From JARBAK01 sp034472185 (lineage in GTDB: Bacteria; Pseudomonadota; Alphaproteobacteria; Rickettsiales; Midichloriaceae), in the NCBI GenBank assembly GCA_034472185.1, contig JARBAK010000001.1, positions 620,001 through 684,000 of the forward strand: a stretch of 64,000 bases of DNA, read 5' to 3'. Of the stretch, positions 43,826-53,800 are shown one piece after another. The notes beneath the pieces are model-generated. The model was not told the origin of the DNA. It worked only from the letters and a program-made list of their open reading frames with translations, and did no database searches. Position 1 is the stretch's first letter, and every line of letters begins with the position of its first letter. The position numbers and the translations under genes are program-made.

Positions 43826-46258
43826 TCAGTCTATCTTTTTCTCTCCTAAAGTTTCAAGTATTTGTTGTGCACGATCTGTTATTGATTCAGGCATTCCTGC
43901 TAGAGCAGCTACGTGTATACCGTATGATTTGCTAGCTTTTCCTGCCTTGACTTCATGTAAAAATACAATTTTACCCTCCCATTCTTGTACTTTGATCGTA
44001 TAGCACCTCAATTTGCTTAATTGCTGTTCTAAAGTAGTTAGTTCATGATAATGCGTAGCAAACATTGTTCGGGCAGAGATATCATTGTGTATGGCTTCTA
44101 TTACTGCCCATGCGATAGCTAATCCATCATACGTTGCGGTTCCACGTCCTATCTCGTCTAATATGATGAGCGATTGACTAGTTGCATTATTCATGATGTA
44201 TGCCGTTTCCAACATCTCGATCATAAAGGTAGATTGTCCCTGCGCTATGTTATCAGAAGCTCCTATCCGGCTATATAATCTATCTATTATCCCTATATGT
44301 GCGCTTTTAGCTGGAACAAAACTACCGATTTGTGCCATAATACAAATTAACGCATTTTGACGCAAAAACGTACTTTTCCCGGCCATATTAGGCCCTGTTA
44401 TAAGCCATAAATTTGAATTTTTATCCATTTCGCAGGAATTGGGCACGTAGGAATTTTTTACTTTTCTCTCTACTACTGGATGTCTGCCATCAATTATCTT
44501 TAAGTTATTACTACGATCAACAACTGGTCGCACATAATTATATGTTGTGGCTATATGTGCGAATGCGCATATGACATCTATTGCCGCTATACTTTGGGAT
44601 GTTAACGCTATTTGATCAGCGCTTTCTAGTACTTTTTGGCATAAATGTTTAAATATTATGTCCAATAGTTGTATAATTCTGTCGTTACTAACCAATATCT
44701 CTATTTCTAATTGTCGTAATTCGCTAGTGCTATATCTGATAGCGCTCCCCAATGATTGTCTATGTATAAATGCTTCGTTTTGCATTTTATTTGAATTGGT
44801 AGGTGTGACTTCGATAAAATATCCAAGGATATTGTTTTTAGAAATTTTTAGATTAGTAACACCGGTAATTTGTTTATACTTATCCTTTAATTCTTGAATA
44901 TGATCTTCAAAATTTGATTTTAAATCATGTAATCTATCTAATTCGGGGCTATAGCCTCTTTTAAAGAAATATTGCAGCTCAGTTTCAACTCCTATATGTG
45001 GATTTAGTGCCATTTTAAGCTCTTCCATTAGGCCATCGAAGCTATTAATTTGCTTTGCTATGCTTAATAAACCAAGAGAGATCTTGTGGGATGCAGAATG
45101 CATAATCTTAGCTATTTGCATAGACAAGCGTAGTCCATTAGATATGATGCACAAATCGAAAGGTTTGCCTCTAGAAGCTCCTATTCTGGATGATGCTCTC
45201 TCTATATCCGTAAACTGTTTTAGCAAATTTCGAATTTCTTTACACAATTCTGGTTCCTTATATAGACTTGCTACATTATCTAAACGTTTATTTATAGCTA
45301 AGGGATCTGTAAGTGGTGAGGAGATATACGAGTGGAATAACCTTCCGCCAGCTGCAGTTAATGTACAATCTAGCACGCTGGATAGGGAATATGCTCCTTT
45401 ATCGATCTCAAGATTTATCCTAGTGGATTTGTCTATAGCTACAAAACATGTATGATTTAATTTATTTAGCTTTCTAAATTTTGGCATGGCATTTTTTTGT
45501 GTATACTCTATGTATTCAACAAGCGCTCCTGCTGCGATAGTTTCCACTTCGTTTAAATCATTAATCCCTGCTAAGAATTTTACCTGGAAAAATTGCTTAA
45601 GTTTGTTTTCGCACCTTGTTGTATCAAACATACTATCTGCTCTAATAGTGAAGAGAACAGAGTCTTTAGAAATTTTATTACTGAAGAGGGGATCTTTAAT
45701 CAGTTGATCAGAGATTAAAAGCTCTTTGGGTGCGAGCCTTGCTAATTCCCACTCAAGTGCTTTTAAAGAAACAGTTTCTATGCAAAACTCCCCCAGTGAT
45801 ATTTCGACCCAACACAACGCCACTTGGTCGCGTAACTTTGCAATACAACACAAATAATTTTGCTCTTTGGCTTCTAATAAACTATCTTCGAGCAATGTAC
45901 CTGGAGTGATTATTCTTACCACTTCCCTTTTAACTACTGCCTTGCTACCTCTTTTTTTTGCTTCTTCTGGAGATTCTAATTGCTCGCATATTGCTACGCT
46001 ATATCCTTTTTTGATTAATCTATGCAAATATACTTCACTAGAGTGAACGGGTACTCCGCACATTGGGATATCCTGGTTATTGTGCTTGCCTCTTTTAGTG
46101 AGCGCAATATCAAGTTCTTTTGCTGCTAAGATAGCGTCTTCGAAAAACAATTCGAAAAAATCACCCATACGGTAAAAAAGCAAATAATCTCTATGTGCCT
46201 CTTTTATAGAGAGATACTGCCTCATTACAGGAGTTGTTAAATCATTTCGCATAAACAA
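43826..46258 (-). CDS. mutS: DNA mismatch repair protein MutS
   Basis: MutS recognises mismatches and recruits MutL. The 810-aa product has the mismatch-contacting FFELF (Phe-x-Glu type) within MGDFFELFFEDA near residue 35, and MCGVPVHSS. The C-terminal ABC-type ATPase has TGPNMAGKSTFLRQ near residue 620, DNIAQGQSTFMIEM, LDEIGRGTATYDG and the FATHYHEL histidine. It lies downstream of infC with a 144-base gap holding a hairpin. mutL is not in the window. Start ATG 46258, with another ATG two codons in. Confidence 0.97.
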   Translation of the reverse strand: MFMRNDLTTPVMRQYLSIKEAHRDYLLFYRMGDFFELFFEDAILAAKELDIALTKRGKHNNQDIPMCGVPVHSSEVYLHRLIKKGYSVAICEQLESPEEAKKRGSKAVVKREVVRIITPGTLLEDSLLEAKEQNYLCCIAKLRDQVALCWVEISLGEFCIETVSLKALEWELARLAPKELLISDQLIKDPLFSNKISKDSVLFTIRADSMFDTTRCENKLKQFFQVKFLAGINDLNEVETIAAGALVEYIEYTQKNAMPKFRKLNKLNHTCFVAIDKSTRINLEIDKGAYSLSSVLDCTLTAAGGRLFHSYISSPLTDPLAINKRLDNVASLYKEPELCKEIRNLLKQFTDIERASSRIGASRGKPFDLCIISNGLRLSMQIAKIMHSASHKISLGLLSIAKQINSFDGLMEELKMALNPHIGVETELQYFFKRGYSPELDRLHDLKSNFEDHIQELKDKYKQITGVTNLKISKNNILGYFIEVTPTNSNKMQNEAFIHRQSLGSAIRYSTSELRQLEIEILVSNDRIIQLLDIIFKHLCQKVLESADQIALTSQSIAAIDVICAFAHIATTYNYVRPVVDRSNNLKIIDGRHPVVERKVKNSYVPNSCEMDKNSNLWLITGPNMAGKSTFLRQNALICIMAQIGSFVPAKSAHIGIIDRLYSRIGASDNIAQGQSTFMIEMLETAYIMNNATSQSLIILDEIGRGTATYDGLAIAWAVIEAIHNDISARTMFATHYHELTTLEQQLSKLRCYTIKVQEWEGKIVFLHEVKAGKASKSYGIHVAALAGMPESITDRAQQILETLGEKKID

Positions 46259-46309
46259 ACCAATCGCAAAATACTTAACGCATATGAAAATTCACATCAT
46301 ATAATAGCT

Positions 46310-46374
46310 TAGAATCGAATATATAGAAGTACCGCGTCTAGATCGTGCGCCTAAAAACAGCGGCATCGATTCTA
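46310..46374. repeat. Inverted repeat between infC and mutS
   Basis: TAGAATCGA (46310-46318) and TCGATTCTA (46366-46374) pair over 9 bp and enclose 47 bases containing GC-richer text (CCGCG, GTGCGCC, CAGCGGC) unlike its AT-rich surroundings. It is tRNA-sized but has no recognisable cloverleaf. It could be a small structured RNA, a transcript-processing site or a weak terminator after infC. Confidence 0.4.
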
Positions 46375-46402
46375 GTGCGTTATAGACCTATTATACTAAG
46401 GA

Positions 46403-46966
46403 TTATATAACTAATAATCCTTCTCCATGGCTAAGTGGAGATAGCACCATAAAAATCTGCCTTCCTTCCATTCGTACTGATGCTTCTATTTTCGCCCGTT
46501 CTTCTAACGATTTTTGGAATTTACGCATGATCTCGAATCCTATCTCTTTATGAGTAATTTCTCTTCCTCGGAATTGCAAAGAGACCTTAACCTTATTTCC
46601 CTCCGATAAAAAACGGATAGCGTTGCGTATTTTTATGTTATAATCACCTTCTGCAATATTAGGTCTTAGCTTGATCTCTTTAACTTCGGTTACTTTTTGT
46701 TTTTTCTTTATTTCATGTGCTTTCTTTTGCTGTGAGTACCTAAACTTACCGTAATCCATTATTCTACATACGGGTGGCTGGGCATTGGGTGATATTTCCA
46801 CCAAATCCAATCCCTCACCCTTAGCTAAACTCAACCCTTCTTCGGGGCTAACTACACCGATCATTTGTCCTTCCGAACCTATTAATCTTACTTCACGACA
46901 TATGATCCTTTCATTAACTCTTGTCGTAGGCATGCTTGCATGTTTGCTAAAGTCTTTTATAAACAC
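46403..46966 (-). CDS. infC: Translation initiation factor IF-3
   Basis: IF-3 binds the 30S subunit, prevents premature 50S joining and checks the start codon. The product (187 aa from GTG 46966) has VNERIICREVRLIG, DLVEISPNAQPPVCRIMDYGKF near residue 55, and a basic linker with KKKQKVTEVKEIKLRP. The C-terminal domain has VKVSLQFRGREITHKEIG. The start is uncertain: the Shine-Dalgarno AGAGG (46970-46966) overlaps the GTG but sits exactly five bases before ATA 46960. That would make a rare AUA start, in keeping with infC's non-AUG starts elsewhere. ATG 46933 has no ribosome site. It follows thrS, the classic thrS-infC order, but rpmI-rplT are missing. Confidence 0.95.
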   Translation of the reverse strand: MFIKDFSKHASMPTTRVNERIICREVRLIGSEGQMIGVVSPEEGLSLAKGEGLDLVEISPNAQPPVCRIMDYGKFRYSQQKKAHEIKKKQKVTEVKEIKLRPNIAEGDYNIKIRNAIRFLSEGNKVKVSLQFRGREITHKEIGFEIMRKFQKSLEERAKIEASVRMEGRQIFMVLSPLSHGEGLLVI

Positions 46967-47006
46967 CTCTTATTAAAATAATTATTAATATTATACTCAA
47001 TCTTCC

Positions 47007-48974
47007 TTAGAAAACTATCTGTTCAAGAACGTTATTTCTGCTTTCTATATGAGTTTCAAGCACTTCTTTGAATTGCTTAAGCGAAACTTTCTTCTGTTCA
47101 TTGCTTCCAAGTTTTCTTACAGTAATTTCATGAGATTTACTTTCTTTTTCTCCGATGATAGCAATTATAGGTACTTTGGATGTAGAATGTTGTCTAATTT
47201 TGTAATTCAGAGTTTCATTGCTTATATCTAGAACCGCACGAATATTTCCTGAGGTTAGTTCATCTAAAGTCTCTTGCGCATATTGTATCACATGATCGTT
47301 GATTGTTACTATAGCTACCTGCACAGGAGCTAACCATAACGGGAGTTTGCTACCATAGTGCTCCAGTAATATACCCAAAAATCGCTCTATAGAACCAAGA
47401 CATGCTAAGTGCAGCATAACAGGGGTGTGTTTTCCTCCATCTTCCCCTGTATAAGAGACTCCTAAGCGATTTGGTAGATTAAAATCTACTTGAACTGTAC
47501 CTAACTGCCAGTCGCGCCCTAATGCATCTACAGATATAAATTCAAGTTTTGGGCCGTAAAAAGCACCTTCCCCTGCATTTATAGCATATTGTAGTTCTGA
47601 GGATTTCATAGCTCTTAGAAGAGCGTCCTCTGCTTTATCCCACATTTCGTCGCTTCCTATCCGCTTTTCGGGTCTTGTAGCGAGCTTTATCTTCATTTTT
47701 TCGAAACCAAAGCCTTTATGGACATCTACCGTAAAACGAGACAATCTAGCAGCTTCTTCTATAATCTGGCTTTCTGTACAAAAGACGTGTGCATCATCCT
47801 GAGTGAAAGCGCGCAGTCGCATTAACCCCTGTAGTGCTCCTGATGATTCAAATCTGTGTACTTTTCCGAATTCAGATACCCGAAGAGGGAGATCTCTATA
47901 ACTAATGACTCTTTTATTCAGTACTTGTGTACATCCTGGACAATTCATTGGCTTCATCACGTACACACGTTCTTCTTCGCCTGCTGTTGCGATGTACATC
48001 ATTTCTCTGAATTTTTCCCAATGTCCTGACATTTTCCATAATGTGCTATCCATAACTTCTGGTGTATTAATCTCTACAAAAGACAATTCATGTTGTTTTT
48101 GTCGCATGTAATCGATTAATTGTCGAAAAAGAAGCCATCCCTTAGGATGCCAAAATACCGCTCCAGGTGCATCATCTTGAAAATGGAATAAGTCCATTTG
48201 TGCTCCGATTTTCTTGTGGTTTCTTTTTTCTGCATCCTGTAGAGCCAATAAATGCTTTTCTAAATCCTCTTCACTTGTCCAAGCTGTACCATATATACGC
48301 TGTAGCATTGTATTACTGCTATTTCCGTGCCAATATGCACCAGCTAGTTTTGTTAATTTAAAGGCTTTCACAAATTTTGTGGATGGTGCGTGCGGTCCTT
48401 TACATAAATCAATAAATGATGAGCCTTGTAAGTAAATGGTAATATCGCTGTCGCTTGGCAGGTTTTGGACTATCTCCACCTTATATGGTTCTTGCCGTTG
48501 CTGAAAAAGCGCTATAGCTTCGTTTTTAGTTATCTGTTTGCGCGCAAAAGCATCACCTCTATGAATAATCTCTTGCATCTTGGTTTGGATTTTTTCTAAA
48601 TCGTCCATTGAGAATGGCGTTTCTCTTGCGAAATCGTAATAGAATCCGTCTTGGATTGAAGGACCTATAGCAACTTGCGTTTTTGGATACAGTTCCTTCA
48701 CTGCTTGTGCTAAAATATGAGCAGCATCATGACGTATTATATCCAACGCTTCTTGGTTTTTTAGGGTAATAATTTCAACAGCAGCGTTATGGACCAATAT
48801 ATAACTGAGATCCTTTAACTCACCGTCCACTTTTATAGCAATTGCTTGTTGTGCTAAGGAATGACTTATAGTCTCTGCAATTTGAATTCCACTGACACTG
48901 GGGCTATTAAAAGTCTTTACACTGCCATCTAAAAGTACAACTTCAATCATAAACTCTATATTATCTTTCTGCAT
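47007..48974 (-). CDS. thrS: Threonyl-tRNA synthetase
   Basis: ThrRS charges tRNA-Thr and edits mischarged serine. The 655-aa product has an N-terminal TGS domain (VEVVLLDGSV-like IEVVLLDGSVKTF), the editing domain with HDAAHILAQAVKELYP and the zinc-type cysteine/histidine residues, and the class II catalytic core (MKPMNCPGCTQVLN, FGKVHRFESSGALQGLMRLRAFTQDDAH read in parts). The C-terminal anticodon-binding domain has LPLWLAPVQV. ATG 48974 is listed; the family start would also fit ATG 48950. It lies between atpC and infC. Confidence 0.97.
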   Translation of the reverse strand: MQKDNIEFMIEVVLLDGSVKTFNSPSVSGIQIAETISHSLAQQAIAIKVDGELKDLSYILVHNAAVEIITLKNQEALDIIRHDAAHILAQAVKELYPKTQVAIGPSIQDGFYYDFARETPFSMDDLEKIQTKMQEIIHRGDAFARKQITKNEAIALFQQRQEPYKVEIVQNLPSDSDITIYLQGSSFIDLCKGPHAPSTKFVKAFKLTKLAGAYWHGNSSNTMLQRIYGTAWTSEEDLEKHLLALQDAEKRNHKKIGAQMDLFHFQDDAPGAVFWHPKGWLLFRQLIDYMRQKQHELSFVEINTPEVMDSTLWKMSGHWEKFREMMYIATAGEEERVYVMKPMNCPGCTQVLNKRVISYRDLPLRVSEFGKVHRFESSGALQGLMRLRAFTQDDAHVFCTESQIIEEAARLSRFTVDVHKGFGFEKMKIKLATRPEKRIGSDEMWDKAEDALLRAMKSSELQYAINAGEGAFYGPKLEFISVDALGRDWQLGTVQVDFNLPNRLGVSYTGEDGGKHTPVMLHLACLGSIERFLGILLEHYGSKLPLWLAPVQVAIVTINDHVIQYAQETLDELTSGNIRAVLDISNETLNYKIRQHSTSKVPIIAIIGEKESKSHEITVRKLGSNEQKKVSLKQFKEVLETHIESRNNVLEQIVF

Positions 48975-49023
48975 TAGCGCTTATTTCCGTTGGTTGGAGG
49001 AATCTTGCTAATAAAATGCTTCC

Positions 49024-49302
49024 TTATAGATCTGCTTTTTTACAATGTTGCGTTAAGACCACACAATTTGTTCCATCTGTTCTAGCTGTACCAGGTCCTA
49101 TATTGTATCTTGTTATTGTAACTTCTTCACTATCTTTCATTTCCAACATTCCTTCCTGTAGGTCAAAAATCATTTTTTCATGTCCTTCTAAAATTCCTAG
49201 CCGTCCCTTATGACCTGGTAAAATAACAGAGGCTGCGACCTGAGTTACTACGACATTCATAGGTGTAGCTATTTGCACTTTTAGCTCGCTTTTAATAGAC
49301 AC
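49024..49302 (-). CDS. atpC: ATP synthase epsilon subunit (short form)
   Basis: AtpC is part of the F1 central stalk and modulates ATPase activity. The 92-aa product contains the N-terminal beta-sandwich (LKVQIATPMNVVVTQVAASV, LPGHKGRLGILEGHEKMIFDL, GMLEMKD) but stops where the usual two-helix regulatory C-terminal domain should begin, so the inhibitory helices are missing. It is detached from atpD and the rest of the operon; coaD lies upstream and thrS downstream. ATG 49302 is the only reasonable start. Confidence 0.88.
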   Translation of the reverse strand: MSIKSELKVQIATPMNVVVTQVAASVILPGHKGRLGILEGHEKMIFDLQEGMLEMKDSEEVTITRYNIGPGTARTDGTNCVVLTQHCKKADL

Positions 49303-49327
49303 CCAGTTACCTATTGATACTTTTTAT

Positions 49328-49825
49328 TCATCCTAATGGTTGATCATAAATATCTATAAGTCTCTTGGCAATATTTTTTGATACGAGATTGCGTACATCA
49401 CCGCCCAATCTAGCGATTTCTTTAACAAAAGTTGAAGAGATAAAATGACTATTTTCAGTACCAGGCAGGAATATCGTATCTATTTTCTTACTTAACTGAC
49501 GATTTATATGTGCGAATTGAAACTCAAATTCAAAGTCTGAAACTGCGCGTAATCCTCTGATTATGAAAGTGGCCTTATGTTGTAGTGCAAAGTTCACTAA
49601 AAGACCTTCGAATATATAAGGGATAACATTATGAGCTTTTATGGGTCTTAATTCTTCCATCACCATTGACAATCTTTCTTCACCTGAAAATAATGTTGTT
49701 TTTGCAGTATCAAGAGCGACTGCTACAATTAATTTTTCAAACAGTGGCATAGCACGCTTAATAATATTCATATGACCTAGTGTGACAGGATCAAAAGTTC
49801 CTGGGTATACGGCTATCCTATTCAT
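49328..49825 (-). CDS. coaD: Phosphopantetheine adenylyltransferase
   Basis: CoaD makes dephospho-CoA from 4'-phosphopantetheine and ATP. The 165-aa product begins with RIAVYPGTFDPVTLGHMNII, the (H/T)xGH nucleotidyl-transferase motif, and has the FIIRGLRAVSDFEFEFQ segment near residue 90 and the SSTFVKEIARLGGDV motif near 128. Length is typical. It is tightly packed between rluC (10 bases upstream) and atpC. Confidence 0.96.
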   Translation of the reverse strand: MNRIAVYPGTFDPVTLGHMNIIKRAMPLFEKLIVAVALDTAKTTLFSGEERLSMVMEELRPIKAHNVIPYIFEGLLVNFALQHKATFIIRGLRAVSDFEFEFQFAHINRQLSKKIDTIFLPGTENSHFISSTFVKEIARLGGDVRNLVSKNIAKRLIDIYDQPLG

Positions 49826-49835
49826 AATAGTTATA

Positions 49836-50834
49836 TTATATCATGTTGGTATATGATGATGTTATATCAAAAGTGCTAAAATATTGGTGTAGAGTTTGTT
49901 GGAAATACAGGGGTGGTGGAGCTTTCACTTGTATACGTTTGCCTTGTATATCAAACGTTATTTGCCATGCATGCAGGTGCAGGTGTTTAGAGTTTTGGTG
50001 CTGTAGTATTGAAGTTTTATCCTTACACTTTATAGTAGGAATACAGTATTTACTGTCACCTATTATAGCACATCCTATGTGTGTGCAATGGATTCTTAGT
50101 TGGTGTGTACGGCCCGTGATAGGAGACATCTTCAGAAGTGTCATATTAGGTACGGAGCTCAATACTGCATAATCTGTTATTGCAGATATACTCTGCTGCT
50201 TCGAGATTTGGATTGCATGAGAATTTTGATTACTACATTTTAGAGGTATATCAGATTCTATGCGTCCGGCGCTAAGGCTGGGTGTTCCATATACAATGGC
50301 TAAGTAGTCTTTTTGAATTTGCTTCTCGCGCAATAGCTTACTGAGTGCAGCGGCCGCTCCAACTGTGCGAGCTAGCAATAAGACGCCGCTAGTATCTTTA
50401 TCCAGCCTATGTACTATCAGTGGTTTGGTCTCGAGCCCAAATTTCAGAGTTTCAGAAATATCATCTATGCAACAATTTATTTTAGTACCTCCCTGTACAG
50501 CTAAACCTGGTGGTTTATTTATAACCAGTAAGTCATTGTCTTTATATAATACAGAAGCGACAAGAACTTTACTAAGACGCTTTTGTAACGGATTCAAACT
50601 AATTTTAGGACGCGTTATTTTTGACATGACGCGTATAAATGGCGGGAATTCTATCTGTTGATTAACGCGCAGTCGTGCATTAAGAGAAGTGCTTTTACTA
50701 TCCAAGGTGATAGCTGATTTTCTCACTAAATTGGCTATATGCACAAATGGCACATCAGGAAAGTTTCGTTTAAACCATCTGTCTACACGTAATCCTTCAT
50801 CATCTTGCTTCACATACTCTTTTATATTAGACAT
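49836..50834 (-). CDS. rluC: RluC/RluD-family 23S rRNA pseudouridine synthase
   Basis: The 332-aa product has an N-terminal S4 RNA-binding domain (GLRVDRWFKRNFPDVPF) and a pseudouridine synthase core with LLVINKPPGLAVQGG, the catalytic aspartate in VHRLDKDTSGVLLLAR near residue 145, and GRTHQLRIHCTHIG near 245. The family modifies helix 69 or positions 955/2504/2580 of 23S rRNA; the RluC type is the better fit but not certain. ATG 50834 lies three bases after the stop of the large unknown gene, and its Shine-Dalgarno (GGAAAGA) is inside that gene, so translation is likely coupled. Confidence 0.9.
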   Translation of the reverse strand: MSNIKEYVKQDDEGLRVDRWFKRNFPDVPFVHIANLVRKSAITLDSKSTSLNARLRVNQQIEFPPFIRVMSKITRPKISLNPLQKRLSKVLVASVLYKDNDLLVINKPPGLAVQGGTKINCCIDDISETLKFGLETKPLIVHRLDKDTSGVLLLARTVGAAAALSKLLREKQIQKDYLAIVYGTPSLSAGRIESDIPLKCSNQNSHAIQISKQQSISAITDYAVLSSVPNMTLLKMSPITGRTHQLRIHCTHIGCAIIGDSKYCIPTIKCKDKTSILQHQNSKHLHLHAWQITFDIQGKRIQVKAPPPLYFQQTLHQYFSTFDITSSYTNMI

Positions 50835-50837
50835 ATA

Positions 50838-53800
50838 TCATCTTTCCATTTCTATTTTACGATTTGAGTATTGCGTTATAAATTTTAATGCGCATTCTTT
50901 TAACTTTGCTCTATTTGCTTCAGTGGTTTCAAGAGGAGTTGCAGTATTTGCTATTTTGTAGAAGGTTCCCATTAGAGTGTCATCTTTTCCTTTTTTGCCG
51001 ATTAGGCCTCCTAGCATATTTACGTTTGCTGTTTTAATGTCTATTTGATGTTCTCTTAAGGATGCTAAAAGTTCTTCTTCAATGATAGCGGCGATCTTTG
51101 TCCTTTCTGTCTGATTCTTACCGCCAAGTGCTTGTATCACCTGGGGCTCTAATATCTCAGATTGTTTTTGGGATGCTATTTTTTTTAATTCTTGTGCTAG
51201 TATCTTTATGGAATTTATACTGTTGGACGAAATAACTCCTTTTAGGTACGCAAGGGGTTTTATTTGAGCTATATATAGAAGCCTAAGCGGTTCGAATAAT
51301 TGTTTTATTTCTTCACATGTACATTCTTTTAGAGCATTTAATAGCGAGGCTGTAATTTTCGCCTTATCTCTCTGATTCTGAGCTCCAATTGATACGGCTA
51401 TTAAATCTGTTATGTCTTGTAAATTTTTTATCTTGTCAGACCCAACTTTTTTTAAACCCTCAAGTGCTCTTGATATGTAGTTTGCCAATTCTTGATCTTG
51501 TTTTAAGGATTCGGGATTTTTGAATTGTATGCCGCCCGAGGCAATTCCCATAAACGTATAGCTAGTTCTATCATAATATGCTGTTTCTAGTATATCTGAC
51601 AATAAATCTAGTTGTGTTGCATCTATTTCAGTGCTCTTTACACATTGTGCTAGATGCTCTCTTATCGCTAAGAAATCCTGTGCTCTATTATTTTCCTGAC
51701 CGAAAAGTTTGATACCTATTTTATCAGATAAATAATCTGTTTGGAGCGATTCATATAAGTGCTGAACACCTTGAGCTACGTTATTCGGGTTTTCTTTTAT
51801 TTTATCACTGAATTGTTTCAGGGCGTATATTGGCTCTTTCAAATCTAGGTAGTTTTTAAAGTATTTATTTTGTATATTTGATAGTTTTAGTGCATCAGCT
51901 TTGTTAAGGAGGAGTAGATTTCCTAAATATTTTTTAATTGTTTCTGTTTGTTTAGTGATAAAAAAAACAGATTTTAAAGAGCTTTTCAGCGTCTCTATAT
52001 CAAACTCATTATTTACTGCAGTTTTTACAACTTCTACAATATGATCTAAGATCAAGTCTTGATTGTTTAATACTATATTTGATGAATTATTTTTTTCTAT
52101 ATTAGAGTTATTTGATGTAGACTGCAGTACTATATAATTTTGGAGATCTGCTGTAAAAAGATCTATTTTTTCGAAATTCCCTTGAAGCTTTATGTCTGCT
52201 AGGGATAGCCTTATCCCTAGTGATTGTGCATATGACAGAAGTGATTGAAAAGTTTGGACGTCTATTGTTGCTCCCTTAAAAGCATTTTTTATATTTTTTC
52301 TGATATTTGTTTTGTGATCTCCGATCTGTGTCTTTTTATTAAAAACAACGCCTTCTAAAATACTATTGCGAAAAGATACCCCACCTTTAAAGTGGGTGTT
52401 TCTAAGGTCCCACTCTTTTATGGTAGTATTTTGGAAATTTACAAAAGCATCAAAAGTTGCATTGGCCAGTGTTTTTCTTTGCAGGAAATGCTTCGGCAGA
52501 TTTTGATGCTTTTGCTTATATCCCTCTTCGAATATAGCTTCCAGTGTTTTTACGGTGTTTTTATCACGATGCTCCAGTATAGAAATTACTTCTTCTGGTT
52601 TCATGATGGAGGGGCTTCCCGTGATTTTTTGAGCAGCAATATTAGCAATAACTTTAAAAGTGGCTTTAAGATCAGAGGAGGCAATTTTCAGTATTGCTTG
52701 TACTCTGTCTACTTTAGAATCAGTTGTTAATTCGTTTATTATTGTTTCTATTTCGATTGGTTTCTTTTGTAAGAAATTTTCTATAATGTTAGCGATTGTA
52801 TCTGAAGAAATACTCGAAAGATTCTCATCTTTTTTTGCATCTGGTATATTTGTATATATTATGGAAGCAATAATGCCTAATGCGTGGGCATGTCCTTGTA
52901 TTACTGTAGTTGCGGGAATTGCAGATAAATCTTGTGATTGCCTGGAAATTGTTTCTTTCATGTTAAGTTGGTCCCATAGATTAAAGCAATCTATACCTAA
53001 TTTAATGTATTCTTTTTGTACTATATCATCCTTAATAACTTCCAAGAAATTTGAAGGGATTTGTGCTAGCAGAGGCAGAATAGGAGATAGTGTTACGAGT
53101 TGAGTTTCAATGGTTTTTCTCTCATTTTCTGAGAATGGTAGTAAGCTTGCTAGGCTTGGCAAGATATTTTGTTGAGTACCTAGCCATATAAGCATTTCTT
53201 GAGAGGTAAATAATTTGATGGCTGAGGTTGTTAATAGAGCGCTATTTACGGCCTCATAGTTTTGCATAATCTCTGTAAGCAATTGGGTATTATTTATTAT
53301 CACATCAGAGAGAAAGCTTGGAACAATATTAACAAGATTTTTAATCAATAGATGATTAGAGAAGAGTTCAGTTGGCAAGGGAGGATACTTCTCTAGCATT
53401 TTCTGGAGAAGATCTTTTCCTTGCTCGCTATTCATTATTTCATTGATCCATATATTTATAGAAGCTTTAAGCTTTATGCCAACCGTGCTATCATTCAATA
53501 AATTTAAAAAGCTTAATGCAACTTTTGTAGGTTTAATGTTAATATTTGTTAAAATAGATTGGAGAATATCCTTAATCTTAGGAAAATTTTGGCTAATTAG
53601 CTGTATGGTTTTTTCTAATTCATTTTTACTCAAATCAGATTTTAGCAGCGTTTGCATTATTAGCGTAACAGTTGGTTGAGTGCTTGATTTCTGTGTTATG
53701 ATGATATCATGAATTAACTGAAGCACATTTTTTGTTCTCTTCGGATCGGCTATAGATTGTAAAATTGGTTTTAGCAATTTAGTGGATGCTAGTATTTTAT

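Noticed and set aside
43826..43842. Small hairpin GACTG/CAGTC at the mutS stop as a terminator
   Set aside because: Only five base pairs and no T-run follows.
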